From assembly GCA_016709875.1 (NCBI GenBank), contig JADJLZ010000002.1, forward strand, positions 496,001 to 560,000: a stretch of 64,000 bases of DNA, written 5' to 3'. The notes beneath the pieces were generated by a model that saw nothing but the letters and a program-made list of their open reading frames with translations, ran no database searches and was not told the DNA's origin. The stretch comes from Planctomycetota bacterium. GTDB lineage: Bacteria > Planctomycetota > UBA1135 > GCA-002686595. A program made the translations under genes and the position numbers. This document shows positions 7,393-16,011 of this stretch, in pieces (position 1 is the first letter of the stretch; each line of letters begins with the position of its first letter).

Positions 7393-9049
7393 GCTGGGGC
7401 TCACTCCGCTCGCGTCTTGCGTTTTCGTCCACGGCTCGACGACGGTGCTGCCGGTCATTGTCAGCGACTCGCCGGCCGCAGCTGACGCCTACCAGGTCCG
7501 CAGCCTCGCGCCCGTCGGCGTCGCGAACGCGCCAACGCTGAAGGTTGAGTTGCAGTGGAGCGGCGACCACGCCACTGCGACGCTACGAAACGAGGGCGAA
7601 GAGGCTGTCCCCGTCCACGAGATCGTGCTCTTCGACTGGCAGCACAAGCTGCCCGGCGACACCGCGTTCTACGGCGAGGGCTTCCAGATGCTGAGCCAGA
7701 CCGCCGGAACGATCGCGAAGCCGGAGGACCTCGAGCAGTACACCGACCGCGGCCACTACAAGCTGCCCGAGCCCGCCGGCTTCCGCAGTGTGTACGGCGT
7801 GGCGATGTTCTCGCGCCCCGACTCGCGTCTGCTCGTCGGCTTCGCGTCGTGCCGCAGGTTCGTCGGCCGCATCGACGTCTCGACCACGCGCATCCGCGCG
7901 GTGCTCGACGCGGATGGCGTTGCGATCGAGCCGGGCGAGACCTGGCCGCTCGAGGACCTCGTCGTCGCGAGTGGGCCGGATCGCGACGAACTCTTCGCGC
8001 GACTCTCCTACTGGATCGAGCGCAACCACCCGCGCCGCCCCTGGCCGAGCCCGCCGCGCGGCTGGTGCTCGTGGTACTGCTTCGGGCCGGAGGTGACGGC
8101 GAAGAACGTCATCGACAACCTCGAGGTGATCAAGAACGAGCTGCCCGAGCTCGACTACGTGCAGATCGACGACGGCTACCAGCCGACGATGGGCGACTGG
8201 CTCGAGACAGGCAAGGCCTTCGGCGGCGACGTGAGGAACGTGATTGCCGAGATCAAGAAGCGCGGCCTGAAGCCCGCGCTGTGGGTCGCGCCGTTCATCG
8301 CGAGTGCCGAGTCGAAGCTCTTCCGCGATCATCCCGACTGGTTCGTGAGGGGCGAGGACGGCAAGCCGCTGCGCTCGGACAAGGTCGGCTTCGGGGGATG
8401 GCGGCAGGGGCCGTGGTATTGCCTCGACGGGAGCCATCCGCAAGCGCAGAAGCACCTCAGCTCACTCTTCAGGACGCTGCACGAGGACTGGGGCGTCGAG
8501 TACTTCAAGCTCGATGCCAACTACTGGGGTGCGATCCACGCTGCGCAGCACTTCGATCCGAAGGCGACGCGCGTCGAGGCCTACCGCCGCGGCATGGCGG
8601 CGGTCCTCGCGGGCGCAGGCAACTCGTTCATCCTCGGCTGCAACCACCCGATGTGGGCTTCGCTCGGACTGATCGATGGCTCGCGCAGTTCGATGGACAT
8701 CGAGCGGAGCTGGGAGAGCGTCGCACGAACGGGCCGGCAGAACCTGATGCGCGCCTGGCAGAACGGCCGCCTTTGGTGGAACGACCCCGACTGCGTGCTG
8801 CTCACGGGCCTGGATCCGAAAACGCTCGCACTGCACCGCAGCCTGCAACTCGCCTGCGGTGGGATGGTGCTCGCAGGCGACGATCTGACCCGGCTTTCAC
8901 CCGACGAACGGGGGATGCTGCGTGAACTGGCTCGCTCCGCTCCACGCGCCGCGCGTTTCGACGACACGCTGGAGCACGGGAAGGTCGAGCTCCCCGACCG
9001 TACGCTGCACCTGCAACTCGACTGGTCGGACGGCAAGCCCGTACACTGA
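7277..9049 (+). CDS. GH36-type alpha-galactosidase, 5' end rebuilt by the inverted repeat
   Basis: The catalytic domain of a clan GH-D enzyme is intact: GWCSWYCFGPEVTAKN, LDYVQIDDGYQPTMGDW, KPALWVAPF, the nucleophile region EYFKLDANYWGA, then GCNHPMW and RSSMDIERSW. The frame is open upstream, but the only ATG near the 5' end (7277) lies inside the left arm of the inverted repeat. The first ~38 residues are therefore translated repeat sequence. Just after the right arm the frame reads LTILALGLTPLASC, a good lipobox, so the ancestral protein was probably a lipoprotein whose start was replaced. Whether it is still expressed and exported is unclear. It would remove alpha-galactosyl units alongside the GH35 enzyme. 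Confidence 0.8.
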   Translation: MVNTVPVQKSTNCPQRSGGPKPSWQLGDFWTGTVLTILALGLTPLASCVFVHGSTTVLPVIVSDSPAAADAYQVRSLAPVGVANAPTLKVELQWSGDHATATLRNEGEEAVPVHEIVLFDWQHKLPGDTAFYGEGFQMLSQTAGTIAKPEDLEQYTDRGHYKLPEPAGFRSVYGVAMFSRPDSRLLVGFASCRRFVGRIDVSTTRIRAVLDADGVAIEPGETWPLEDLVVASGPDRDELFARLSYWIERNHPRRPWPSPPRGWCSWYCFGPEVTAKNVIDNLEVIKNELPELDYVQIDDGYQPTMGDWLETGKAFGGDVRNVIAEIKKRGLKPALWVAPFIASAESKLFRDHPDWFVRGEDGKPLRSDKVGFGGWRQGPWYCLDGSHPQAQKHLSSLFRTLHEDWGVEYFKLDANYWGAIHAAQHFDPKATRVEAYRRGMAAVLAGAGNSFILGCNHPMWASLGLIDGSRSSMDIERSWESVARTGRQNLMRAWQNGRLWWNDPDCVLLTGLDPKTLALHRSLQLACGGMVLAGDDLTRLSPDERGMLRELARSAPRAARFDDTLEHGKVELPDRTLHLQLDWSDGKPVH

Positions 9050-9055
9050 CAGGTG

Positions 9056-10069
9056 ATGTTCCGTCCCCTCGCCTTCGCCTTCGTCGCCGCCTCTCTTCTC
9101 CTCGCCTCCTGCTCGAAGGAGGGCGGATCGCAGCCGGACGCTTCCGCGCCCGCCGCGAAAGTGAAGCTCGGCTTCCTCGTCAAGCAGCCCGAGGAGCCCT
9201 GGTTCCAGCTCGAGTGGCAGTTCGCCGACGAGGCCGCGAAGAAGCTCGGCTTCGACCTCGTGAAGATCGGCACGCCCGACGGCGAGAAGGTCCTCTCCGC
9301 GATCGACAACCTCGCCGCGCAGGGCGCGCAAGGCTTCATCATCTGCACACCCGACACGACGCTGGGTCCCGCGATCGTCGCGCGCGCCAAGGCCAAGAAC
9401 CTGAAGCTGCTCGCGGTCGACGACCGATTCCTCGGCGCGGACGGCAAGCCGATGGAGGACGTTCACTACCTCGGCATCTCCGCCGGGAAGATCGGCCAGA
9501 GCGTCGGCGTCGCCCTCTTCGCCGAGCAGCTGAAGCGCGGCTGGCAGACCGACGAAACGGGCGTGCTCGCCGTCACTTTCGACGAGCTCGCGACCGCCCG
9601 GGAGCGCACCGACGGCGCGATCGAGGCGCTCACCAGCGCCGGCTTTCCGGCGAACCGCATCTTCAAGGCCGCCACGCAGAAGCCCGAGATCCCCGCCGCC
9701 CTCGACGCGACCAACGCGCTGCTCACGCAGCACGGCGACGTCAAGCAGTGGCTCGTCTGTGGGCCGAACGACAACTGCGTGCTCGGCGCGGTGCGCGCGC
9801 TCGAAGGCCGCGGTTTCGGCGCCGACAGCGTGGTCGCGATCGGCATCAATGGCACGGACTGCATCATCGAGCTCGAGAAGCAGAACCCGACCGGCTTCTA
9901 CTCCTCGGTGCTGCTCTCCGCCAAGCAGCACGGCTACCAGACCTGCGAAATGCTCTACCACTGGATCAAGGACGGCGTCGAGCCGCCGTTCGACACGCGC
10001 ACGACCGGCGTGCTGATCAACCGCGGCAACTTCAAGCAGGTGCTGAAGGAGCAGGGGATCACGCACTGA
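9056..10069 (+). CDS. araF: AraF-type sugar ABC transporter substrate-binding lipoprotein
   Basis: A 337-residue periplasmic binding protein with a lipoprotein signal (FVAASLLLASC). The mature part is close to E. coli AraF throughout: KLGFLVKQPEEPWF, TPDGEKVLSAID, GFIICTPDTTLG, LLAVDDRF, GIGINGTD and MLYHWIKDGVEPP. AraF binds L-arabinose and also D-galactose and D-fucose, so with two galactosidase genes upstream galactose is as likely a ligand as arabinose. A GTG at 9053 immediately precedes the chosen ATG. It is followed 49 bp later by the ATPase and permease genes, and membrane anchoring by lipid fits a planctomycete or Gram-positive-like arrangement. Confidence 0.9.
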   Translation: MFRPLAFAFVAASLLLASCSKEGGSQPDASAPAAKVKLGFLVKQPEEPWFQLEWQFADEAAKKLGFDLVKIGTPDGEKVLSAIDNLAAQGAQGFIICTPDTTLGPAIVARAKAKNLKLLAVDDRFLGADGKPMEDVHYLGISAGKIGQSVGVALFAEQLKRGWQTDETGVLAVTFDELATARERTDGAIEALTSAGFPANRIFKAATQKPEIPAALDATNALLTQHGDVKQWLVCGPNDNCVLGAVRALEGRGFGADSVVAIGINGTDCIIELEKQNPTGFYSSVLLSAKQHGYQTCEMLYHWIKDGVEPPFDTRTTGVLINRGNFKQVLKEQGITH

Positions 10070-10118
10070 GCGCGCCGGGCTTCCCTCCGGGACCCTCGCG
10101 CGCCACACTCATGCGCGG

Positions 10119-11645
10119 ATGACCCGGAACGAGCCCCTCCTCGCCTTCGAAGCGGTCACGAAGAGCTTCGGTGCGGTGCACGCCCTGCGCGAGGTGAGCT
10201 TCGTGCTCGAGCGCGGCGAGGTACGCGCATTGCTGGGCGAAAACGGCGCGGGCAAGTCGACGCTCTTGAAGGCGCTTGCCGGCGCGCACGCGCCCGACTC
10301 GGGCACGCTGCGCATCGAAGGCCGCGAACAGCGCTTCACCTCGACGCAGGAGGCCTTCGACGCCGGCATCGCCGTGATCTACCAGGAGCTGCACCTCGTG
10401 CCCGAGCTCACGGTTGCCGAGAACCTGCTGCTTGGCCAGCTGCCCGCGCACGTAGGATTCGTCGACGCCCGCGCTCGCGATGCGCGCGCGAGCGAACTTC
10501 TCGCGCGCCTGGGCCTCGTGCTCGACCCGCGCACGCGCCTCTCCTCGCTCTCGCTCGGCCAGCGGCAGATGATCGAGATCGGCAAGGCGCTCGCGCGCGG
10601 CGCGCGCATCCTGGCCTTCGACGAACCGACGAGCAGCCTCTCGCAGCGCGAGACCGAGCGCCTTTTCGAGCTGATCCGCGAACTCGCCGCGGCGGGCCAC
10701 GGCATCCTCTACGTCACGCACCGCATGGACGAGGTCTTTGCGGTGTGCACCTCCGCGACGATCCTGCGCGACGGCGAACTCGTGCGCACGCTCCCGCGCC
10801 TGGACCACGCGCCGCGGATCGAAGTCGCGGCCGAGATCGTACGCTCGATGGTTGGCCGCGAGCTCTCCGATGTGCACGGCTGGTCAGCGCGAGAGATCGG
10901 CGCCGCGCGACTCGAGCTGCGCGCACTGCAGGGACCGGGTCTCGCCGAGCCGATGAACCTCGACGTGCGCCGCGGCGAAATCGTGGGCCTCTTCGGACTC
11001 GTCGGCGCGGGCCGTACCGAGCTCCTGCGCCTGATCTTTGGCGCCACGCGTGCGCACGGCGGCCGCATCCTCGTCGACGGCGCGGATCTGCGAGCGCGTT
11101 CGCCGCGCGACGCGATCGCCGCGGGCATCGTGCTCGCGCCCGAGGACCGCAAGAAGGAGGGCATCGTGCCGATTCTCTCAGTGCTCGAGAACGTCAATCT
11201 CAGCGCGCGCCGACGCAAACTCGACCTGGGGATCTTCCTGCGCGGCCGCTGGGAGCGCGACAATGCCGCGCTGCACATCCAGCAGCTCTCGATCAAGACG
11301 CCTTCGCTGGCGACGCCGGTGCGCAACCTCTCGGGAGGCAACCAGCAGAAGGTGATCCTCGCGCGCTGGCTCTCCGAATCGGTCAAGGTGCTTCTGCTCG
11401 ACGAGCCCACGCGCGGCATCGACGTCGGCGCGCGCGCGGAGATCTACCGCATCGTGCAGGAGCTCGCGAAGAGCGGCGTCGCGGTGCTGATGGTCTCGAG
11501 CGACCTGCCCGAGGTGCTCGGCCTCTCCGACCGCGTGCTGGTGATGCGCGAGGGCCGCATCAGCCGCGAACTTGCGCGAGGCGAGGCGAGCGAGGAAGCC
11601 GTCCTGCGCCACGCGCTGCCGGTGCACGAGGAGTCTTTCGCATGA
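10119..11645 (+). CDS. araG: Sugar ABC importer ATPase (two ABC domains), AraG type
   Basis: A 508-residue protein with two ABC domains in tandem, the layout of the CUT2 family. Domain 1 has Walker A GENGAGKST, signature LSLGQRQMIEI and Walker B ILAFDEPTSSLS. Domain 2 starts near residue 265, has a degenerate Walker A (GLVGAGRTEL), signature LSGGNQQKVIL and Walker B VLLLDEPTRGID. This asymmetry is normal for the family. It powers sugar uptake with the AraF-like binding protein and the AraH-like permease. The gene overlaps araH by 4 bp (ATGA). Confidence 0.93.
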   Translation: MTRNEPLLAFEAVTKSFGAVHALREVSFVLERGEVRALLGENGAGKSTLLKALAGAHAPDSGTLRIEGREQRFTSTQEAFDAGIAVIYQELHLVPELTVAENLLLGQLPAHVGFVDARARDARASELLARLGLVLDPRTRLSSLSLGQRQMIEIGKALARGARILAFDEPTSSLSQRETERLFELIRELAAAGHGILYVTHRMDEVFAVCTSATILRDGELVRTLPRLDHAPRIEVAAEIVRSMVGRELSDVHGWSAREIGAARLELRALQGPGLAEPMNLDVRRGEIVGLFGLVGAGRTELLRLIFGATRAHGGRILVDGADLRARSPRDAIAAGIVLAPEDRKKEGIVPILSVLENVNLSARRRKLDLGIFLRGRWERDNAALHIQQLSIKTPSLATPVRNLSGGNQQKVILARWLSESVKVLLLDEPTRGIDVGARAEIYRIVQELAKSGVAVLMVSSDLPEVLGLSDRVLVMREGRISRELARGEASEEAVLRHALPVHEESFA

Positions 11646-12571
11646 GCCACAAGCTCTGGCAACGCGCGGGGATGCTGCTCGTGCTGGCGCTGCTCTACGC
11701 GGGCTGCGCACTCCTCGTGCCGCACTTCTCGAGCTGGACGAACACCGAGGGTCTGCTGCTCTCGGTTGCGACGGTCGGCATGGTCTCGTGCACGATGCTC
11801 TTCTGCCTCGCGTCTGGAAACTTCGACCTCTCGGTGGGCTCGGTTGTCGCCTGCTCCGGTGTGGTCGCCGCGGTGGCGATGCAGCGCACCGACAGCGTGA
11901 TCCTCGGCGTCCTGGCCGCCCTCGCCAGCGGCGCGCTCGTTGGTCTCGCGAACGGCGTCGTGGTCGCGCGCTTCTCGATCAATCCGCTGATCACCACGCT
12001 CGCGACGATGCAGATCGTGCGCGGCTTCGCCTACATCGCGAGCGGCGGCAAGGCCGTCGCCATCGCGCACGAGGGCTTTTTCCAGCTCGGAAGCGGCTAC
12101 TTCCTGGGTCTCCCCGTGCCGGTCTGGACCTGCGCACTCTTCTTCCTCGTCTTCGGCGTGCTGCTCGCGCGCACGGTCTTCGGTCGCGACACGCTCGCCA
12201 TTGGGGGCAACGAGGAGGCCGCGCGCCTTGCGGGTATTCCCGTCGTGCGCACGAAGGTCGCGATCTTCGTGCTGCAGGGCCTGGCCGCCGCGTTCGCGGG
12301 CGTCGTACTCGCCGCGCGCATGACCAGCGGCCAGCCGACCGGTTCGCAGGGCCTCGAACTCGAAGTGATCTCGGCCTGCGTGCTCGGCGGCGTGTCGCTC
12401 ACCGGCGGCGTGGGCACGATGAGCGCTGTGATCGCCGGCGTCGGCATCATGGGTATCGTGCAGAACGCGATGAACCTCCTGAACGTCGAACCGTTCTGGC
12501 AGTACGTCGCGCGCGGGCTGATCCTGCTCGGTGCGGTGCTCTTCGACCGGCTGCGACAGCGGCGCGGCTAG
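11642..12571 (+). CDS. araH: Sugar ABC importer permease, AraH type
   Basis: A 309-residue CUT2 permease with about nine to ten hydrophobic segments. Family hallmarks are LASGNFDLSVGSVVA, GLANGVVVARFSINPLITTLATM, AIGGNEEAARLAGI and CVLGGVSLTGGVGTM. It forms the membrane channel with the two-domain ATPase encoded by the overlapping upstream gene. Its TAG stop (12569-12571) shares the palindrome CTAG with the stop of the convergent flavoprotein gene. No terminator separates the two. Confidence 0.92.
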   Translation: MSHKLWQRAGMLLVLALLYAGCALLVPHFSSWTNTEGLLLSVATVGMVSCTMLFCLASGNFDLSVGSVVACSGVVAAVAMQRTDSVILGVLAALASGALVGLANGVVVARFSINPLITTLATMQIVRGFAYIASGGKAVAIAHEGFFQLGSGYFLGLPVPVWTCALFFLVFGVLLARTVFGRDTLAIGGNEEAARLAGIPVVRTKVAIFVLQGLAAAFAGVVLAARMTSGQPTGSQGLELEVISACVLGGVSLTGGVGTMSAVIAGVGIMGIVQNAMNLLNVEPFWQYVARGLILLGAVLFDRLRQRRG

Positions 12572-13827
12572 AGCCCGAAAGCCCGGCCCCACGCCGCGCC
12601 GGACTTGCCGTCGAAGCGGTGCGGGTCGAAGAATTCGGGATCGAAGGCGCTCACCGGTTGTCCGCAGACCATCTGCGCGACGCCCTCGCCGACCGAGGGC
12701 GCGAGCTTGAAGCCGTGGCCGCTGAATCCGGCGACGACCCACAGGCCCGCGGCCTCGCGGCGAGGGCCGATCAGCGCCTGCGCGTCGGGCGTGAGCGTGT
12801 ACAAACCGACCGCCGTGCCCGCGTCCTTCTTTGCGCGGTAGGCCGGGATGCGCTCCTCGAGGCGCTCGCGCGCCCACTCGACGTATTTCTCGCTGACGTT
12901 CTCGTCGAGCATGTCCGGGTCGGCGATCTCCGCGTCCTCCGAGTAGTCCATGCGCCCGACGCGCGTGCGGCCCTCGTGCGGCTGGCAGCGCGTGTAGAAG
13001 TTGCTCTCGAGGTCGAGCAGCACCGGGTGCGAGGGCGTCGGAAGCTGCGGTTTCGTCCAGGCGAAACGTGCCTCGACCTCGTCGCGCGCGCGCAGGTCCT
13101 CGGGCGTGATCGGGCCCTCGAGCATCTGCTTGAAGTACTGCTCGGGCCGCACGGCGCGCAGCGGCAAGGCGATGCCGGCGCGCTCGAGCAGCGCACGCGA
13201 CCAGGCGCCGGCCGCGACGACGACCTCCTCGGCCTCGATGAAGCCGTCGTCGGTCTGCACGCCGCGCACGCGGCCGTTCTCGATCGCGATGGACTCGACG
13301 CGCACACCCACGCGCGTCGCTGCGCCGTTTTCGCGTGCGAGCGCCGCGAAGGCCTCGACGCAGCGCAGCGGATCGACTCCGCCGCCCGAGGGTTCGAAGG
13401 CGGCGAGCGTCCCCTCGCGCACGGCGATGCCGGGTGAGACGCGCTGGATCCCCTCGGCGTCGAGCAGTTCGACCTCGATGCCGAGCTCCTGCTGCATCGC
13501 GACGTTGCGGCGCAGGAGCTCCTGCTCTTCGCGCTGTACCGGGCCCGCGAGGGTGAGCACGCCCATGCGCACGAAGCCGATGTAGCGCCCAGTCGCGCGC
13601 TCGAAGCCGGTGTAGACGCGCAGGCTGTCGCGCGCCATCGCGGCGAGCACGCGGTCGGAGTACTGCTGGCGCAGGATCGCGCCCGAGCGGCCGGACGAGC
13701 CGGCGGCGAGCTCCTGCTTCTCGAGCAGCACCACGGGTTCGTCGTGCGGGTCCAGGCGCAAGGCGAGCTGCCAGGCGATCGCCGCGCCCATCACCCCTCC
13801 ACCGATCACGAGGACCTTCGCTCGCAT
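12568..13827 (-). CDS. FAD-dependent oxidoreductase (DAO family)
   Basis: A 419-residue flavoprotein of the D-amino-acid oxidase/sarcosine oxidase-beta/glycine oxidase group. The N-terminus has the Rossmann dinucleotide motif VIGGGVMGAAIAW, then LAAGSSGRSGAILRQQYS, typical of the family's flavin loop. The middle has EEVVVAAGAWS, and the C-terminal FAD-binding region is GLWVVAGFSGHGFKLAPSVG. The exact substrate (sarcosine, dimethylglycine, proline or another amine) cannot be told. It is a single gene that converges on araH. Confidence 0.85.
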   Translation of the reverse strand: MRAKVLVIGGGVMGAAIAWQLALRLDPHDEPVVLLEKQELAAGSSGRSGAILRQQYSDRVLAAMARDSLRVYTGFERATGRYIGFVRMGVLTLAGPVQREEQELLRRNVAMQQELGIEVELLDAEGIQRVSPGIAVREGTLAAFEPSGGGVDPLRCVEAFAALARENGAATRVGVRVESIAIENGRVRGVQTDDGFIEAEEVVVAAGAWSRALLERAGIALPLRAVRPEQYFKQMLEGPITPEDLRARDEVEARFAWTKPQLPTPSHPVLLDLESNFYTRCQPHEGRTRVGRMDYSEDAEIADPDMLDENVSEKYVEWARERLEERIPAYRAKKDAGTAVGLYTLTPDAQALIGPRREAAGLWVVAGFSGHGFKLAPSVGEGVAQMVCGQPVSAFDPEFFDPHRFDGKSGAAWGRAFGL

Positions 13828-14138
13828 GACGCGCCGATGCTAGCGCGCGCCGCGTCGCGCGGCATGCAGCGACAAAGAAACAGCCCCTTTCGACCTGCGG
13901 GTAGGTCGAAAGGGGCCGAACTGGAAGCAGTCGATCGACCCAAGATCCGGGCCGGTGCACAGCGTGAGGGGTTAGCGTGCAACGCAAACCCGGAGGGATC
14001 CTGTGATCGACTCCCGCAACTATCTCCGCATGGCCGGGGGCGGCGAGGGGGAGAAACTTGTGGAAAAAAACGGGGGGCGTCGCCGGCGGCGGGCTGGGGC
14101 CCCCTCTCCTGTTCGGGAGCGGTTTGGGTTCGCCCGCC
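13828..14138. other. Gene-free stretch holding a terminator
   Basis: These 311 bp separate the start of the flavoprotein gene from the stop of the first VCBS gene. Apart from the hairpin at 13883-13916, only weak low-complexity sequence is seen. The promoter of the flavoprotein gene must lie here or in the hairpin region, but no convincing -35/-10 pair was found. Confidence 0.5.
13883..13916 (-). terminator. Rho-independent terminator of the VCBS array
   Basis: A perfect 14-bp stem (GCCCCTTTCGACCT / AGGTCGAAAGGGGC) encloses a 6-nt loop. Read on the minus strand it is followed by TGTTTCTTTG, a T-rich tract. It lies about 220 bp after the stop of the last gene of the minus-strand surface-protein array. 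Confidence 0.8.
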
Positions 14139-15902
14139 TCAGTCCACGCGCCAGAAGGCGATCGCCGGGGTGGTGTTGCTGTGCCCCGCCCCCGCCCCCG
14201 GGTCGCGGAACCACGCCTGGGCGTCGCGCTCGGCTCCGATCAGGATCGTGGAGAGCGGACCGCTGGTGAAGTCGCAGGGGAAGCTCGCCACCCCGCTCGC
14301 GTCCGAGGTCACGACCGGCAGGCGCTGGATCGGCGGCCCCACCCAACGCTTTCCGTCGCCGAAGGGCACGCTGTGCCACAGCCGGCTCGAGCCGTAGAGG
14401 AAGATCGTCGTCTTCAGCGCCGGCAGGCGATCCGCACTCAGCACGAAATCGTTCACGCTCGCACCCGGAGTCCCGCTCGCGCTGATGCGCGCGCGCTGAC
14501 CGGTCGAGTTCGCGTTCGTGCTGCCGTAGGCAAAGGTCGAGGCCGTCGGCGTCGTGACCTTCTGGTTGATCCACACGAACGTGCCCGAACAGCGCGCGAG
14601 CACAAGATCGAGATCACCGTCGTTGTCGAGGTCGAGGGTCGCGACGTCAGCCGTCGCGGCCATGTCCGCGGGCAGCATGCCCTTCACGCCGCGCCAGCCG
14701 CTGTTCGCGCTTTCGGCTTCCTCGCGCAGCACGATCTCGTCGCCGGGGTTGCCGCCGAGGTTGTGGTAGATGTGCAGCCTCAGGCTGCAAGTCGGTGCGC
14801 TGACGTCCAGGCTCGAGTGCAGCGTCTCAGGCCAGCCGTCGCCGTCGAGGTCCGCGATCCGGATGCTCCCTCCCCAGTCCTGATCGTTCCCGGTCAGGAA
14901 GTCGTACAGGTGAATCGGCCCGAACTCGGCCTGCTCCTGCGCATTCGTCGAGAGGTTGAAGCGGTAGTTGTCGGCCCCATCGTCGGTGAACACCACATCC
15001 GGCCGCCCATCCCTGTTCAGGTCACCCGCATCGGTGTTGTAGGTCGAGCCATTGAGGTTGACGCCGACCTGGTAGTTCGCGGTCGAGAAGTACCCCGGGG
15101 TCGCGGGTGTGTTGTAGGCGATGCTGCACCCCCCGCCGTAGCCGCGAACGACGTCGAGCAGTCCGTCCATGTTCATGTCGAGGAGGTTCACGGAAGTGCT
15201 CTCTCCGACCATGAGCATCGTGGTCGTGAGGCGTGTCGTGCCGCTGTCGCTGAAGTTTCCATTGCCGTCGTTCATCAGCAGGCGGTCGCCCGTGAATCCC
15301 GCATTGGCAAGGTACAGATCCGGCGCACCGTCGCCGTCGACGTCGCCGACCGCGACGGCGTTGAAGAACGGTGTCTGCGCGAAGGGCGGGATGCGCCCCT
15401 GCTCGTGGCGCAGGCCCAGCCAGACTCCGTTCACGCGCCCCTGGTTGATGTACACGCGCGGCGTGTAGGAGAAGCCACACGTCACGAGATCGGGCCAGCC
15501 GTCGAGGTTGACGTCCACGATCTGCGCACTGCGATTGGTTGTCTGGTCGAAGAAGCCCAGGCCGCCCGGCACATCGCTCGCGCTCGCGAACTGCGCGGTG
15601 CGGTCGACCAGGATCCCGCCCTCGTTCATCAGCAGGAACTGCGCGGGAGGATTGAAGCTGAGCGCCTGGGTCTTGCGGACGATCACGAGGTCTGTCCACC
15701 CATCGCCGTTGAGGTCCCCGGCCGCGAAGTCCCGCTCGACCCCATCATTGAGGATTCCGATCGCACTCGCACCGTTGGAGTCCACGATGCGACCACTCGC
15801 GGGTGTGAACTCGACCCAGTCATTGTTGAACTGGGCCAGGGCGGCGGGTGCGGCGAGGGAGAGGGCGAGCAGCGCGCAGGGCGCGCGAGGAATGCGAATC
15901 AT
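14139..15902 (-). CDS. Secreted FG-GAP/VCBS repeat protein, paralog 1
   Basis: A 587-residue secreted protein with a signal peptide ending PAALAQ. It contains about eight FG-GAP/VCBS-type repeats, each with a calcium-loop signature such as AAGDLNGDGWTDLV, IVDVNLDGWPDLV, GDVDGDGAPDLYL, GDLNRDGRPDVVF, IADLDGDGWPETL and LDLDNDGDLDLVL, which should fold as an integrin-alpha-like beta-propeller. A conserved C-terminal ~130-residue beta module ends HSNTTPAIAFWRVD. The start at 15902 is preceded by AGGAAA. It is the last and most divergent of three tandem paralogs. Function is unknown; cell-surface or secreted binding is likely. Confidence 0.85.
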   Translation of the reverse strand: MIRIPRAPCALLALSLAAPAALAQFNNDWVEFTPASGRIVDSNGASAIGILNDGVERDFAAGDLNGDGWTDLVIVRKTQALSFNPPAQFLLMNEGGILVDRTAQFASASDVPGGLGFFDQTTNRSAQIVDVNLDGWPDLVTCGFSYTPRVYINQGRVNGVWLGLRHEQGRIPPFAQTPFFNAVAVGDVDGDGAPDLYLANAGFTGDRLLMNDGNGNFSDSGTTRLTTTMLMVGESTSVNLLDMNMDGLLDVVRGYGGGCSIAYNTPATPGYFSTANYQVGVNLNGSTYNTDAGDLNRDGRPDVVFTDDGADNYRFNLSTNAQEQAEFGPIHLYDFLTGNDQDWGGSIRIADLDGDGWPETLHSSLDVSAPTCSLRLHIYHNLGGNPGDEIVLREEAESANSGWRGVKGMLPADMAATADVATLDLDNDGDLDLVLARCSGTFVWINQKVTTPTASTFAYGSTNANSTGQRARISASGTPGASVNDFVLSADRLPALKTTIFLYGSSRLWHSVPFGDGKRWVGPPIQRLPVVTSDASGVASFPCDFTSGPLSTILIGAERDAQAWFRDPGAGAGHSNTTPAIAFWRVD

Positions 15903-15949
15903 GGCCTTTTCCTGTCGATCGTGGATCCGGGACACCTGCGGTCGAACGA

Positions 15950-15973
15950 GCGCGCGGGGTCTCCCCCGCGCGC
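15950..15973 (-). other. Hairpin with GAGA (GNRA) loop between VCBS paralogs 1 and 2
   Basis: A perfect 10-bp stem (GCGCGCGGGG / CCCCGCGCGC) with a 4-nt loop that reads GAGA in the transcript of the minus-strand genes. No T-run follows, so it may act as an mRNA stabiliser or partial terminator between two co-oriented genes. Confidence 0.6.
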
Positions 15974-16011
15974 GTTTCGTCTGGCAGGACGCCGTAGACA
16001 GGCTCCGCCGT

